A DNA stretch of 64,000 nt, from the NCBI GenBank assembly GCA_934500705.1, contig CAKSTI010000001.1, forward strand, positions 62,001 through 126,000, read 5' to 3'. Made by a program: the position numbers and the translations under genes. The notes under the pieces are model-generated. The model saw only the letters and a program-made list of their open reading frames with translations, was not told the DNA's origin and did not search any database. This DNA comes from an uncultured Clostridia bacterium (lineage in GTDB: Bacteria > Bacillota > Clostridia > UMGS1810). Below are positions 41,883-50,930 of the stretch, in pieces. Position 1 is the stretch's first letter, and each line of letters begins with the position of its first letter.

Positions 41883-41957
41883 GCGGGAGTGGCTCAGTGG
41901 TAGAGCGTCACCTTGCCAAGGTGAACGTCGCGAGTTCGAATCTCGTCTTCCGCTCCA
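41883..41957 (+). tRNA. tRNA-Gly (anticodon GCC)
   Basis: A 75-base cloverleaf with an encoded CCA. The acceptor arm GCGGGAG pairs with CTTCCGC (one G-U). The anticodon stem TCACC/GGTGA holds loop TTGCCAA with anticodon GCC. The T-loop is GTTCGAATC. It stands alone between its own promoter and terminator. Confidence 0.97.
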
Positions 41958-41991
41958 AGTCGGAACAGACAATGTCTGTTCCGACTTTTTT
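41958..41991 (+). terminator. Terminator after tRNA-Gly
   Basis: AGTCGGAACAGAC pairs with GTCTGTTCCGACT, followed by six T. The stem is very strong and directly follows the CCA. It may also end the convergent membrane-protein gene on the minus strand. Confidence 0.92.
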
Positions 41992-42400
41992 AATATTTTC
42001 TGGAAATCGCTATGTAGCATATCCAGTAAATTATAACGAGCGCACACAGTCCTTCAAACACGAGCGCGGCAATGTCCGCCTTATCCAACGCATAAAGCAC
42101 GGTTCCCAAAACAGAAAGGATAACTACGAAAATTATAAACGAAAGCGAACGTGCCCTGTTCACTATTGAAATATTTCTTTCGTCATTTTCGATTATTTCC
42201 TCTTTGCGCAGTTTTTCGTCATTTTTAAGGTACGCCAGGTTCTTTCTTATGTTTTTAAGCGCTATAACCGCAAGCATCGTGCCGAACATACCGATTTGCG
42301 CATTTGTGCCGTATGCGCAAATCGCAATCAGCGCCACTGCAAACAAAAACTCTGCCAAACCGACATACATACGTATTTTAATCTTTTTTCTGAAATCCAT
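41990..42400 (-). CDS. Small membrane protein paired with an HTH regulator
   Basis: A 136-residue protein with four membrane helices in two pairs, separated by a charged cytosolic loop (KNDEKLRKEEIIENDERNIS). I do not recognise a named family, though the NDERN loop is common in membrane proteins coded next to YozG-type regulators. It follows the regulator gene by 2 bases, so the two form a pair. Function unknown. Confidence 0.75.
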   Translation of the reverse strand: MDFRKKIKIRMYVGLAEFLFAVALIAICAYGTNAQIGMFGTMLAVIALKNIRKNLAYLKNDEKLRKEEIIENDERNISIVNRARSLSFIIFVVILSVLGTVLYALDKADIAALVFEGLCALVIIYWICYIAISRKY

Positions 42401-42402
42401 AT

Positions 42403-42600
42403 TCAGTCCTCCTCAAACAGAAATAATTCTTCAATACTTACTTTGAAAAATACCGCCAATTTGTGCGCAAGCGCAAGAGAGGCGTTGTATTTTCCGTTTT
42501 CAAGGGATATTATTGTTTGCCTTGTAACAGAAACCGCAGCAGCAAGTTCATCTTGGGTAATGTTTTTAAGCCGCCGCATTTCCCTGATTTTGTTATTCAT
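42403..42600 (-). CDS. Short Xre-family HTH regulator (YozG-like)
   Basis: A 65-residue protein that is almost only an HTH: MNNKIREMRRLKNITQDELA, then VSVTRQTIISLENGKYNASLALAHKLA, ending FKVSIEELFLFEED. This is the short YozG/YgzD type, which lacks a sensor domain and is usually linked to a downstream membrane protein. ATG 42600 follows GGAGGGG. Confidence 0.88.
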   Translation of the reverse strand: MNNKIREMRRLKNITQDELAAAVSVTRQTIISLENGKYNASLALAHKLAVFFKVSIEELFLFEED

Positions 42601-42687
42601 AAAGCTATCCCCTCCGTTTTTGCAATAATGTATAGCGCACTTTACATTTTTATTATAGCACCGATAATTATTTTTGTCAAGCAAACT

Positions 42688-43563
42688 TTACATTTTTTCA
42701 ATTCCGCCGTTTTCCCTCGCATAGTAGAACAAATACTGCTGTGCAAAACCGGCGTATTCGTCGAAAAGTTCCGCAGCCTTTTTCTCTATCATACGGTTTG
42801 TTGCGCTTTCGTCAAGATACAGTGTGCGCATTGTTCTCTGAACCCACACATCGACGGGGAATGCCTGAGAGCGTCTTGCGGAAAACAGCAAGATGCAGTC
42901 GGCAACCTTCGGCCCGACTCCCTTAATTTTCAAAAGCTCAGCCCTCGCCTCGGAATACGGGAGGCTCTTTATCTTTTCAAGGTCGGTATCGCCGTTTAAA
43001 ACTCTTGATACTGCGTCTTTAAGATACGGCGCACGGTAGCCGGTTTTGAGTCTGTGAAAGTCATCCTCGGTGACGTCTTTAAGCTGCTGCGGTGTGGGAA
43101 ATGCGTACATCTCCTCGCCGCCTATGCAGCACTTGCTGCCGTAAAGACGGCTCAGCTCATCAACGGTTTTTGATATTCTCGGTATTTGATTTTGCGCCGA
43201 TATTATATAGGAAATAAGGCATTCAAAAATATCCTGATTGAGAATATGTATTCCGCCGCCGAATTCAATGGCACGTTTAACATACGGGTCACTTGAAAGT
43301 TTCTTTTTCACTGCGCCGTAGTCACGGTTAAGGTCAAGATAGTCAAGCCAGAGCTTAACGTCACTTTCGGCTGTACCGCAGATTTCCAGTACATCGCCGT
43401 CAAGGCTCATTTTTGCCGCTCTGCCCATAGCCACGCCGCTAAATGAACCGTCGGCATTTTTGTGCCAGCGGAAGCACTGACCGCACATAAACGTGTGCGT
43501 GAGATTAAAGTTTTCTACGCCGGTAATTCTTGCGGTTTTATTATCAATCATATTAAAATTCAT
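42688..43563 (-). CDS. 8-oxoguanine DNA glycosylase (OGG1-type N-glycosylase/DNA lyase)
   Basis: About 291 residues. The N-terminal OGG domain (NLTHTFMCGQCFRWHKNADG) precedes the helix-hairpin-helix domain: LLKIKGVGPKVADCILLFSA with the catalytic Lys, then AFPVDVWVQRTM with the catalytic Asp. It removes 8-oxoguanine and cuts the strand. ATG 43563 is 7 bases after AAAGGTGG; a GTG at 43575 lies in that site. No Fe-S cluster is present, as expected for the family. Confidence 0.9.
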   Translation of the reverse strand: MNFNMIDNKTARITGVENFNLTHTFMCGQCFRWHKNADGSFSGVAMGRAAKMSLDGDVLEICGTAESDVKLWLDYLDLNRDYGAVKKKLSSDPYVKRAIEFGGGIHILNQDIFECLISYIISAQNQIPRISKTVDELSRLYGSKCCIGGEEMYAFPTPQQLKDVTEDDFHRLKTGYRAPYLKDAVSRVLNGDTDLEKIKSLPYSEARAELLKIKGVGPKVADCILLFSARRSQAFPVDVWVQRTMRTLYLDESATNRMIEKKAAELFDEYAGFAQQYLFYYARENGGIEKM

Positions 43564-43667
43564 AAAAAATCCCACCTTTACCTGTCAAGTATAGCACAAA
43601 TTATGCTCTTTTTCCACCCAAATTTTAAGAAAAACGAAAAATATAGTATAAAAGGTAAAAAAATAAT

Positions 43668-43695
43668 TTGAAATTTTAAATAAATGTGTTATAAT
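43668..43695 (+). promoter_or_regulatory. Promoter upstream of DUF1934/argS
   Basis: TTGAAA (43668-43673), 16-base spacer, TATAAT (43690-43695), about 45 bases before the DUF1934 start. Confidence 0.75.
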
Positions 43696-43739
43696 AGAGT
43701 CTGTAATATTTTAAAGGCGAAAAAGGGGTATGGCAAAAA

Positions 43740-44168
43740 ATGTCTAAAAACTGCATCGTTTCGATAAGAGGACTTCAAACGTACAGCGACAGTAACAGCG
43801 ATACGGACATTGAACTTCTCACCGAGGGCGAGTTTTTTTTCGATGACGGCGTGTATTTCTGCAAATACAAAGAGTCCGAGATAACCGGTCTTGACGGCAC
43901 CGATACGACTATTGAAATCGGTGACAATTACGTTGCGCTCAACCGCTGCGGCAGTGTCAACTCGCAAATGCTGTTTATGCCGGGGAGAAAAACTTCCTCG
44001 CTTTACAGTACAAAATACGGTGAACTTCTTGTGGACATCTACACAGACAGACTTAAATCCGATGTCGGAAAAGACGGCGGAAGCATCTGCGTAGATTACA
44101 TAATTGACATAAATAATTCAACCACCGGACGAAATAATTTTGAAATTAACATTAAGGAGGCAAACTGA
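43740..44168 (+). CDS. DUF1934 (YwiB-like) protein
   Basis: A 142-residue, beta-rich protein of the DUF1934/YwiB family, seen from the ISIRGLQTYSDSNSDTDIEL start and the C-terminal YSTKYGELLVDIYTDRL and VDYIIDINNSTTGRNNFEIN. It has a lipocalin-like fold and unknown function. As in Bacillus, it lies directly upstream of argS, and the two overlap by one base. An upstream ATG at 43730 opens only a five-codon reading. Confidence 0.85.
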   Translation: MSKNCIVSIRGLQTYSDSNSDTDIELLTEGEFFFDDGVYFCKYKESEITGLDGTDTTIEIGDNYVALNRCGSVNSQMLFMPGRKTSSLYSTKYGELLVDIYTDRLKSDVGKDGGSICVDYIIDINNSTTGRNNFEINIKEAN

Positions 44169-45874
44169 TGAACGACATTATAAAACAGATAAAGGACGAA
44201 ATCTGCACGGTGACGAGAAATTCACTTTCCAAGATGAACCTCACCGTTCCGGACGAGGAGGCTTTTAAGAAAGCAGCAGATGAGAAAATAGAAATAGAAA
44301 TTCCCAAGGAGAAAAAATTCGGCGATTTTTCCGTCAACACCGCAATGAAACTTACAAAGGTGCTCAGAACATCGCCCGTAAACATAGCCAAAGCAATGTG
44401 CGAGGCTATGGAGTTTGGCGGCACGTACATTGAAAAGTGCGAAATAGCAGGTCCGGGATTTATAAACTTTTATCTTAAAAACGACTGGCTGTACGACGGA
44501 CTGCGCCTTGTTGACAAGCTCGGCGGCGACTTTGGCAAAACCGACTCCGGCAAGGGCAAAAAGATAATGGTTGAGTTTGTAAGCGCAAACCCCACAGGTC
44601 CTATGCATATGGGTAATGCCAGGGGCGGTGCTCTGGGAGACAGCATCGCAAGCGTTTTGGAGCACATCGGCTGTGATGTTACAAGAGAGTTTTACATCAA
44701 CGATGCCGGAGCACAGATAGAAAAGTTCGGCAAGTCCTTGGAGGCAAGGTATATGCAGATTTTCAAGGGCGAGGACGGCTTTGAATTTCCTGAGGACGGC
44801 TACCGTGGCGGAGATATTAAGGTTCACGCCGCAAACTTTGCCGAAATTTACTTCGACAAGTATGTAGGCGTATCCTCCGAGGAACGCAGAAAAGCCCTTG
44901 TGGACTACGCACTCCCGATTAACATTGCAAACTTAAAGAAAGACCTTGAAAGATACAGAATTTACTACGATGTATGGTTCAAGGAAAGCGCCCTTCACAA
45001 GGACGGGGAAGTTGCAGAAACCATTGACCTTTTGAAAAAAAGCAACCTGACATATGAAAAAGACGGTGCTCTCTGGCTCAAAGCTACGGAGTTTGGCTGT
45101 GAAAAGGACGAGGTTTTAATCCGGGCAAACGGCATACCCACATACTTTGCAGTAGACATTGCATACCACAGGAACAAATTTGCCGTGAGAGGATTTGACC
45201 GTGTTATAAACGTGTGGGGCGCAGACCACCACGGTCACGTAGCAAGAATGGAAGGTGCTATGGACGCAATCGGCATCGACAGCAAAAAACTCACCGTTGT
45301 TATTATGCAGCTTGTACGTCTTATAAAAGACGGCGATGTTGCAAGAATGTCAAAAAGAACGGGCGAAATGATAACGCTCTCCGACCTTATAGACGAAATC
45401 GGTGTAGACGCCGCACGTTTCTTCTTTAATTTAAGACAGGCGGGAAGTCACCTTGAATTTGACCTTGACCTTGCCGTAGCGCAGAACAACGATAACCCGG
45501 TGTTCTATGTTCAGTATGCACACGCAAGAATTTGTTCTATTTTAAGAGGATTGAACGAGGAAGGCGTCAAACTCGCCGACGCATCGAAAATAAATTTAAA
45601 CAGGCTCACCCACGAGAGCGAGAAAGAACTCATCGCCAAACTCAACTCCCTGCCGCAGGAAATAGAAACCGCTGCGCAGATTTTGGAGCCGAGCAGACTT
45701 ACACGTTACCTTTTGGATTTGTCAGCGCTGTTCCACTCGTTCTACAACAGTTGCAGAGTAAAGGTTGACGACGGGGAGCTTATGCAGGCGAGAATGTTCC
45801 TTATTAAAAATGTAAGAACCGTAATAAGAAACACGCTTGCCATATTGAAAATCGACGCCCCCGAAAAAATGTGA
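44168..45874 (+). CDS. argS: Arginyl-tRNA synthetase
   Basis: A 568-residue class I synthetase that attaches Arg to tRNA-Arg. The N-terminal Add-1 domain spans ~1-100, the HIGH-type motif is ANPTGPMHMGNARGGALGD (HMGN), the KMSKS-type is ARMSKRTGEMITL and the DALR anticodon-binding domain ends in FHSFYNSCRV. The length is normal. AAGGAGG precedes the ATG. No T-box leader was seen upstream. Confidence 0.96.
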   Translation: MNDIIKQIKDEICTVTRNSLSKMNLTVPDEEAFKKAADEKIEIEIPKEKKFGDFSVNTAMKLTKVLRTSPVNIAKAMCEAMEFGGTYIEKCEIAGPGFINFYLKNDWLYDGLRLVDKLGGDFGKTDSGKGKKIMVEFVSANPTGPMHMGNARGGALGDSIASVLEHIGCDVTREFYINDAGAQIEKFGKSLEARYMQIFKGEDGFEFPEDGYRGGDIKVHAANFAEIYFDKYVGVSSEERRKALVDYALPINIANLKKDLERYRIYYDVWFKESALHKDGEVAETIDLLKKSNLTYEKDGALWLKATEFGCEKDEVLIRANGIPTYFAVDIAYHRNKFAVRGFDRVINVWGADHHGHVARMEGAMDAIGIDSKKLTVVIMQLVRLIKDGDVARMSKRTGEMITLSDLIDEIGVDAARFFFNLRQAGSHLEFDLDLAVAQNNDNPVFYVQYAHARICSILRGLNEEGVKLADASKINLNRLTHESEKELIAKLNSLPQEIETAAQILEPSRLTRYLLDLSALFHSFYNSCRVKVDDGELMQARMFLIKNVRTVIRNTLAILKIDAPEKM

Positions 45875-45899
45875 GGACTCGGAAATGGAGGTTATGGGG

Positions 45900-46889
45900 T
45901 TGAAAAAACTTTTAACAGCAATCCTTGTGCTGTGTCTGCTGTGCACTTCGACGGCAGTTTTTGCCGCTGAGGATATCTCGGACCCGTTCGGAGGTTTTTC
46001 GGGTCTTGCCGGGGCACTGACGGGCATTGAATTTGATAATCCGAACGGCGTTTTAAGCAGGAAAGACGCAAACGGCATAGTAAAATCCCTCCTCGGCGAT
46101 TTGCCGTTTGAAAACGAAAATCCCACAAACGGCGACCTTGCCTCTTATTTGAGCGCAAAGTTAAAATCCGATACCAAAAAAGCACCGCTTAACTGTAAAG
46201 ACGCAGGACTTGCGGACGCTATGTACAAAAAAGCGTATGCCAAGCTAAACGGTGCCGGAAGGCTGTATTCGGACAACGGATTTTTAAATCCTTTATCACC
46301 GCTCACATATAAATATCTGCTCGGCAGTCTTAAATACTTTGAGAGCGACATTTTGCAGCATAACAAAATAACTTTAAAAAGCGGTAACGTGATTTCCGTG
46401 TCGCTTGAAGGCGAAGTTACAAGCATAAAAATTTCAAACGGCGGTCTTTCCGTGATCAAAGTCAAGCGGCTTGCGGATATGACAATCGGCAAACATTCGG
46501 TCATTGCACCGTACAGCAGAAACATTTTGCCGGGTGACGCAGCAGATATTTACACAGACAATGACGGCAATGTTGTTTACATCAATATACCGGGAGAATA
46601 CTTTGACGGATACAACGCAATCAAAGACAGCTATACCCTGTTTAAGGCGGACATTTACTATATAGACGGGCAGACCGCAATAATGCGCAACACAAAGGTG
46701 TTTGACGGTTCTGCCTACGAGCCTGACGGCGACGGCTACCGTGAGTTTAAGATTGACGGAAGTACGATGTTCCGCTACAATCAGACAGCAGTCGGCGCAG
46801 ATGATGTGAATTATGCACTGCTCGACAAAACGGCATATTTGGTTTGCGACAAGAATATGAGTGTAAAATATTTTAGTATATCGGAGTGA
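45900..46889 (+). CDS. Secreted protein of unknown function with SLH-like helices
   Basis: About 329 residues. The signal peptide (MKKLLTAILVLCLLCTSTAV, ending FA) is clear. The N-terminal half has helical blocks such as NPLSPLTYKYLLGSLKYFE that resemble degenerate SLH repeats. The C-terminal half is beta-rich (VISVSLEGEVTSIKISNGG), like the strand domains of the two SLH proteins in this window. TTG 45900 is 8 bases after GGAGG; the ATGs at 45885 and 45894 overlap or crowd it. It overlaps the S41 protease leader by a few bases and is probably co-translated with it. Confidence 0.65.
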   Translation: MKKLLTAILVLCLLCTSTAVFAAEDISDPFGGFSGLAGALTGIEFDNPNGVLSRKDANGIVKSLLGDLPFENENPTNGDLASYLSAKLKSDTKKAPLNCKDAGLADAMYKKAYAKLNGAGRLYSDNGFLNPLSPLTYKYLLGSLKYFESDILQHNKITLKSGNVISVSLEGEVTSIKISNGGLSVIKVKRLADMTIGKHSVIAPYSRNILPGDAADIYTDNDGNVVYINIPGEYFDGYNAIKDSYTLFKADIYYIDGQTAIMRNTKVFDGSAYEPDGDGYREFKIDGSTMFRYNQTAVGADDVNYALLDKTAYLVCDKNMSVKYFSISE

Positions 46890-46894
46890 TAAAA

Positions 46895-48352
46895 ATGAAA
46901 TTTAAAAAAATAACATCGGCAATCGTTGCCGCCGTTCTCTCTGTTTCCGTTTCACTGTGCGCCTTTGCGCAAAGCGAACCTATGGCACAGGACGGCGAAA
47001 CGGCAAAGAAACTTGTTACCCAGGGCGCAAATTACATTTTGCAGAAATATAAATTTGACGTAACCCGTGACGAGCTTTACACAGACACGCTTATGAAACT
47101 GCTTGAACAGCACCCGGAACTTACCGAGGAGGCTTTCAAGGCAATGTATTCCGGTCTTGACGAACACTCAGCTTACTATACCCAAGAGGAGTTTGACAGC
47201 TTTTTGGACAGTATGAGTGGCGAATTTACCGGCATCGGCGTTACAATAACTTCGGTTGCAGAGGGACTCATGGTAGTCAACGTCTCGACAGGTTCATCTG
47301 CCAAGGAGGCAGGTATCAAGGTTAACGATTTGATTGTTGCCGCCGACGGAGTGGATTTGCGTGGAATGGCAGTCGATTTGGCACGTTCTTACATCACGGG
47401 AGAAACGGGGACATATGTTAATGTCGGCGTTATGCGTGACGGAAATTATCTTGAATTTAACCTTATGAGAAAACCTGTTGTAATAGAGCCGGGTGCGTTT
47501 CAAATTATAGATGACACCGTGGGATATATTGCACTTGACACCTTTGATGCAAGTGCGCCGGAACTTGTTGACCACGCACTCGACACCTTTGATGCCGCCG
47601 GCATTACAGACATCATATTCGACCTGCGTTACAATCCCGGCGGTTCGGTAACCTCGCTTGTTGACATCTGCCAGCGTATTATACCGGAAGGACCGGTAAT
47701 CAGCTTTGAATACAAAAACTCGGTAAAAAACACTACCCTGTATTCAAATCTTAAAAAAGCCAAGTACCGCATAATTGCACTCGCAAACGAAAGCAGCGCC
47801 AGTGCGGCGGAGGCGTTCTGCGGTGCGGTTCAGGACAGCGGTGTCGGATTTGTTGCGGGAACAACAACCTACGGCAAGGGCACGATGCAAAATATTAGAG
47901 ATTTTAAAGTCGGCGGAGGCGTTAAGCTGACGGAGGCCGAATACCTCACAAGGAACGGCAGGCATATAAACGGCGTCGGCATCAAACCCGATGAGTATGT
48001 AAAAGACGGCACAACAACTCTTGCAAAAGCCGGATTTAATGACCTCGACTTTGAAAAGACGTATAAGGTCGGCGACAAAGGTGCAACCGTCCTTGCTATA
48101 AATCAAAGATTGTGGGCAATCGGATATGACATAGGTCTGCCCACGGACGAATACACCGAAAAGACTCACTTTGCGATATACAGTTTTCAAAACGCCGAGG
48201 GACTGTACCCGTACGGCGATTGCGACATCACAACGCAGTTAAAGCTCGAAAACATCCTTCAAGGCGAGGAAATACCGGACAACGCATCGTTCAAACTTGC
48301 ACTTGAAATATTTAAAAACGGCACATTTGATGAATATATGCCAAAAGAATAG
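46895..48352 (+). CDS. S41-family C-terminal processing peptidase with PG-binding domain
   Basis: About 485 residues. After a signal peptide ending in LCAFA there is a PDZ domain (~105-185, GIGVTITSVAEGLMVVNV). The peptidase core carries the catalytic Ser in NESSASAAEAFCGA and Lys in TTYGKGTMQNI. A peptidoglycan_binding_1 domain follows (VGDKGATVLAINQRLWAIGY). It is a CtpA/CtpB-type serine protease of the envelope. ATG 46895 lies 8 bases after CGGAG; the GTG at 46886 overlaps that site. A strong terminator follows. Confidence 0.9.
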   Translation: MKFKKITSAIVAAVLSVSVSLCAFAQSEPMAQDGETAKKLVTQGANYILQKYKFDVTRDELYTDTLMKLLEQHPELTEEAFKAMYSGLDEHSAYYTQEEFDSFLDSMSGEFTGIGVTITSVAEGLMVVNVSTGSSAKEAGIKVNDLIVAADGVDLRGMAVDLARSYITGETGTYVNVGVMRDGNYLEFNLMRKPVVIEPGAFQIIDDTVGYIALDTFDASAPELVDHALDTFDAAGITDIIFDLRYNPGGSVTSLVDICQRIIPEGPVISFEYKNSVKNTTLYSNLKKAKYRIIALANESSASAAEAFCGAVQDSGVGFVAGTTTYGKGTMQNIRDFKVGGGVKLTEAEYLTRNGRHINGVGIKPDEYVKDGTTTLAKAGFNDLDFEKTYKVGDKGATVLAINQRLWAIGYDIGLPTDEYTEKTHFAIYSFQNAEGLYPYGDCDITTQLKLENILQGEEIPDNASFKLALEIFKNGTFDEYMPKE

Positions 48353-48357
48353 AATAC

Positions 48358-48396
48358 AAAACGCCCGTCGGACACTAAAATCCGACGGGCGTTTTT
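48358..48396. terminator. Bidirectional terminator between the S41 gene and copA
   Basis: ACGCCCGTCGGA (48361-48372) pairs perfectly with TCCGACGGGCGT (48381-48392). T-runs occur on both strands. It serves the convergent S41 and copA genes. Confidence 0.9.
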
Positions 48397-48405
48397 GGTT
48401 TAAAT

Positions 48406-48615
48406 TTACTTTATTTCCGTAACATCGTAACCCTGTGCTTCTACCGCCTGTTTGAGAACTTCGTTGTCAACCGGTTTTGACAGGCTTACAACAGCGCTGT
48501 TTTTAGATGCGCTGACGTCTGCCGATGCAACGCCGTCCACGCCTTCAAGTGCACCCTTGACTCTGCCCTCGCAGTGCGCACACATCATACCTTCGATTTT
48601 CATTGTAACTGTCAT
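48406..48615 (-). CDS. Nested CopZ-like copper chaperone start inside copA
   Basis: A 69-residue HMA domain (MTVTMKIEGMMCAHCEGRVK) that is the C-terminus of the CopA reading. It has its own AAGGAG (48625-48630) 9 bases before ATG 48615, as a free-standing copZ would. No stop separates it from copA, so it is both a fusion domain and a potential separate product. A free chaperone from this start is an inference. Confidence 0.55.
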   Translation of the reverse strand: MTVTMKIEGMMCAHCEGRVKGALEGVDGVASADVSASKNSAVVSLSKPVDNEVLKQAVEAQGYDVTEIK

Positions 48616-50904
48616 AGTGTTTTGCTCCTTCCGTTTTTTAAATTTTTTGTCATTTTTGGAATTCCTTATATTAACAAAGTTAAGCCTCAGTGCATTTGTA
48701 ACAACGCAAAAACTCGAAAAACTCATTGCCGCAGCGGCAAACATAGGATTGAGTTTCCAGCCAAATACCGGTATCCAAATGCCTGCTGCAAGCGGTATGC
48801 CGATTACGTTGTATATAAACGCCCAAAATAGGTTTTCGTGTATATTTCTGAGTGTGGCACGGCTGAGCCTTACTGCCGCCGGGACATCTGAAAGACGGCT
48901 TTTCATAAGGACAACGTCTGCCGCATCAATGGCAACGTCCGTGCCGGCTCCTATTGCAATGCCGACATCTGCACGGGTAAGCGCCGGTGCGTCGTTTATG
49001 CCGTCGCCGACCATTGCGGTTTTTCCATCTGTCATTAGCTTTCGTAGGGCGTCTTCCTTGCCGTCGGGCAACACATCGGCAATTACGTCATTGACCCCGG
49101 CAATTTTGCCGATAGCTTTTGCCGTTCTCTCATTGTCACCGGTAATCATAACAACGTGTATTCCCATATTTTTAAGCTCACTTATTGCATCAAAGCTGTC
49201 GTCTTTAACGACGTCGGCAACGGCAATAATTCCTGCCGGTTTGTTATCCGTTGCAAAGAACAGCGGTGTTTTTCCCTCGCCTGCCAGTTTTTCGGCAGTT
49301 TTTTTCATATCGCTGCTGATTGTGACGTTCTCCGCCGCAAAGGCTGTTTTTCCGCCGAATGACGGCTTGCCGTCAACGGTTGCGCTGATGCCGTTTCCGG
49401 GGAGAATTTTAAAGCTTTGAGCATCGTCCGCAAGCAGACTTCGGCTCTGCGCCTCGCTTACTATTGCTCCGGCAAGTGGGTGCTCGCTCTTGATTTCGAG
49501 CGAATACGCAAGAGTAAGGAGCGAATTTTCATCGTAGCCGTTAAACGGAATAATATCGGTAACCACCGGGTTTCCGCTTGTAATCGTGCCGGTTTTGTCC
49601 AGTGCGGCAAAATTGATTTTGCCGGTTTCTTCAAGCGATGCCGCAGTCTTAAAGAGTATGCCGTTTTTTGCACCTACGCCGTTTCCGACCATAATTGCAA
49701 CCGGTGTCGCAAGTCCGAGTGCACACGGGCAGCTTATAACAAGTACCGAGATGCCTCGTGCAAGGGCAAAGCCTATATCTTTGCCGACGAGCAGCCAAAC
49801 CGCAACCGTTATAACAGACAGCGCAATTACCGTGGGAACAAAAAATCCCGAAACGGTGTCCGCAGCCTTGGCGATTGGCGCTTTTGTTGCAGCGGCGTCA
49901 CTCACCATTTTTATTATCTGCGAGAGCGTGGTGTCCTCTCCCACTCTCAAAGCACGGCACCTGATAAATCCGGAGCGGTTTACGGTTGCCGCCGAAACCT
50001 TGTCGCCCTTTTCCTTATCGACAGGTATGCTCTCGCCGGTCAGCGCAGACTCATCGACAGCGCTGCTGCCGTCAATGATTTCACCGTCAACCGGTATGCT
50101 TTCTCCGGGGCGGACAACAAATTCATCACCTGCACGGACTTCCTCAACGGAAACGACCGCTTCTTTTCCGCCACGGACAACGGTTGCAGTTTTGGGTGAG
50201 AGGGACATAAGACTTTTCAGCGCACTTGTTGTCTTTCCCTTAGAATGTGCCTCCAACATCTTTCCCACCGTTATAAGGGTTAAAATCATAGCAGCGGACT
50301 CAAAATAAAATTCGTGCATATAGCTTGCGGCAAGAGCGGTATTCCCCTTTACATATGCGTCAGACATAGCAAAGAGCGCATACGTGCTGTAAACGAATGC
50401 CGCACTCGAACCGAGAGCAACGAGTGTGTCCATATTGGGCGAACCGCCAAAAAGCGACTTAAAGCCGTTTTTAAAGAAATCGGCGTTTATAATCATAACG
50501 ACAACGGTCAGCAGCAGTTGAACCAATCCCATAGCAAGGTGGTTGCCGTCAAAATAATGCGGCAGCGGCCAGCCCCACATCATATGCCCCATTGAAAAAT
50601 ACATAAGTATCACAAGAAAAACAACGGAGTTGATTAATCGCTTTTTTAAAATCGGAGTTTGTCTGTCGGCAAGCTCGTCATTGTCATTTGACTTTTCGGC
50701 GGACGCACCTTTAACCGAGGCGCCGTAGCCGGCGCTTTCCACAGCCGAAATAATTTCGCTGTCCGATGCGCTGCCCTCAACGCCCATAGTATTTGTAAGC
50801 AGGCTGACCGAGCACGACGTTACGCCGTCCACAGCCGAAACAGCCTTTTCAATACGGGCGCTGCAAGCGGAACAGCTCATACCAGTAATTATATATTGCC
50901 TCAA
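48406..50904 (-). CDS. copA: Copper-exporting P1B ATPase CopA with C-terminal CopZ-like domain
   Basis: About 832 residues. An N-terminal HMA domain has the copper-binding GMSCSAC. CPC is at ~392-394 in SCPCALGLATP, the phosphorylated Asp is ~Asp436 in DKTGTI, TGES is present and the hinge is GDGINDAPALT. After the last membrane helices a Lys-rich linker (NSKNDKKFKKRKEQNT) leads in frame to a second, complete HMA domain (MTVTMKIEGMMCAHCEGRVK). CopA normally ends before this point, with CopZ as a separate gene. TTG 50904 is preferred; a GTG at 50913 lies in the GAGGTGA site. It has a promoter with a GTTAGTTTAGA element. Confidence 0.92.
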   Translation of the reverse strand: MRQYIITGMSCSACSARIEKAVSAVDGVTSCSVSLLTNTMGVEGSASDSEIISAVESAGYGASVKGASAEKSNDNDELADRQTPILKKRLINSVVFLVILMYFSMGHMMWGWPLPHYFDGNHLAMGLVQLLLTVVVMIINADFFKNGFKSLFGGSPNMDTLVALGSSAAFVYSTYALFAMSDAYVKGNTALAASYMHEFYFESAAMILTLITVGKMLEAHSKGKTTSALKSLMSLSPKTATVVRGGKEAVVSVEEVRAGDEFVVRPGESIPVDGEIIDGSSAVDESALTGESIPVDKEKGDKVSAATVNRSGFIRCRALRVGEDTTLSQIIKMVSDAAATKAPIAKAADTVSGFFVPTVIALSVITVAVWLLVGKDIGFALARGISVLVISCPCALGLATPVAIMVGNGVGAKNGILFKTAASLEETGKINFAALDKTGTITSGNPVVTDIIPFNGYDENSLLTLAYSLEIKSEHPLAGAIVSEAQSRSLLADDAQSFKILPGNGISATVDGKPSFGGKTAFAAENVTISSDMKKTAEKLAGEGKTPLFFATDNKPAGIIAVADVVKDDSFDAISELKNMGIHVVMITGDNERTAKAIGKIAGVNDVIADVLPDGKEDALRKLMTDGKTAMVGDGINDAPALTRADVGIAIGAGTDVAIDAADVVLMKSRLSDVPAAVRLSRATLRNIHENLFWAFIYNVIGIPLAAGIWIPVFGWKLNPMFAAAAMSFSSFCVVTNALRLNFVNIRNSKNDKKFKKRKEQNTMTVTMKIEGMMCAHCEGRVKGALEGVDGVASADVSASKNSAVVSLSKPVDNEVLKQAVEAQGYDVTEIK

Positions 50905-50930
50905 TGAAATCACCTCGTTTATCCGATTTA

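Noticed and set aside
43730..43747. Five-codon reading MAKNV just before the DUF1934 start, as a leader peptide
   Set aside because: Too short and without runs of a regulatory amino acid. It overlaps the real start and there is no attenuator structure nearby.
43564..44167. A T-box or other riboswitch controlling argS
   Set aside because: I looked for a specifier stem and the conserved T-box bulge before DUF1934 and argS and saw neither. A plain promoter is present.
49417..50199. A 260-codon plus-strand reading opposite copA
   Set aside because: It is antisense to a well-conserved ATPase, has no ribosome site, and its residues (many Arg, Asn, Tyr, Cys) do not look like a real protein.
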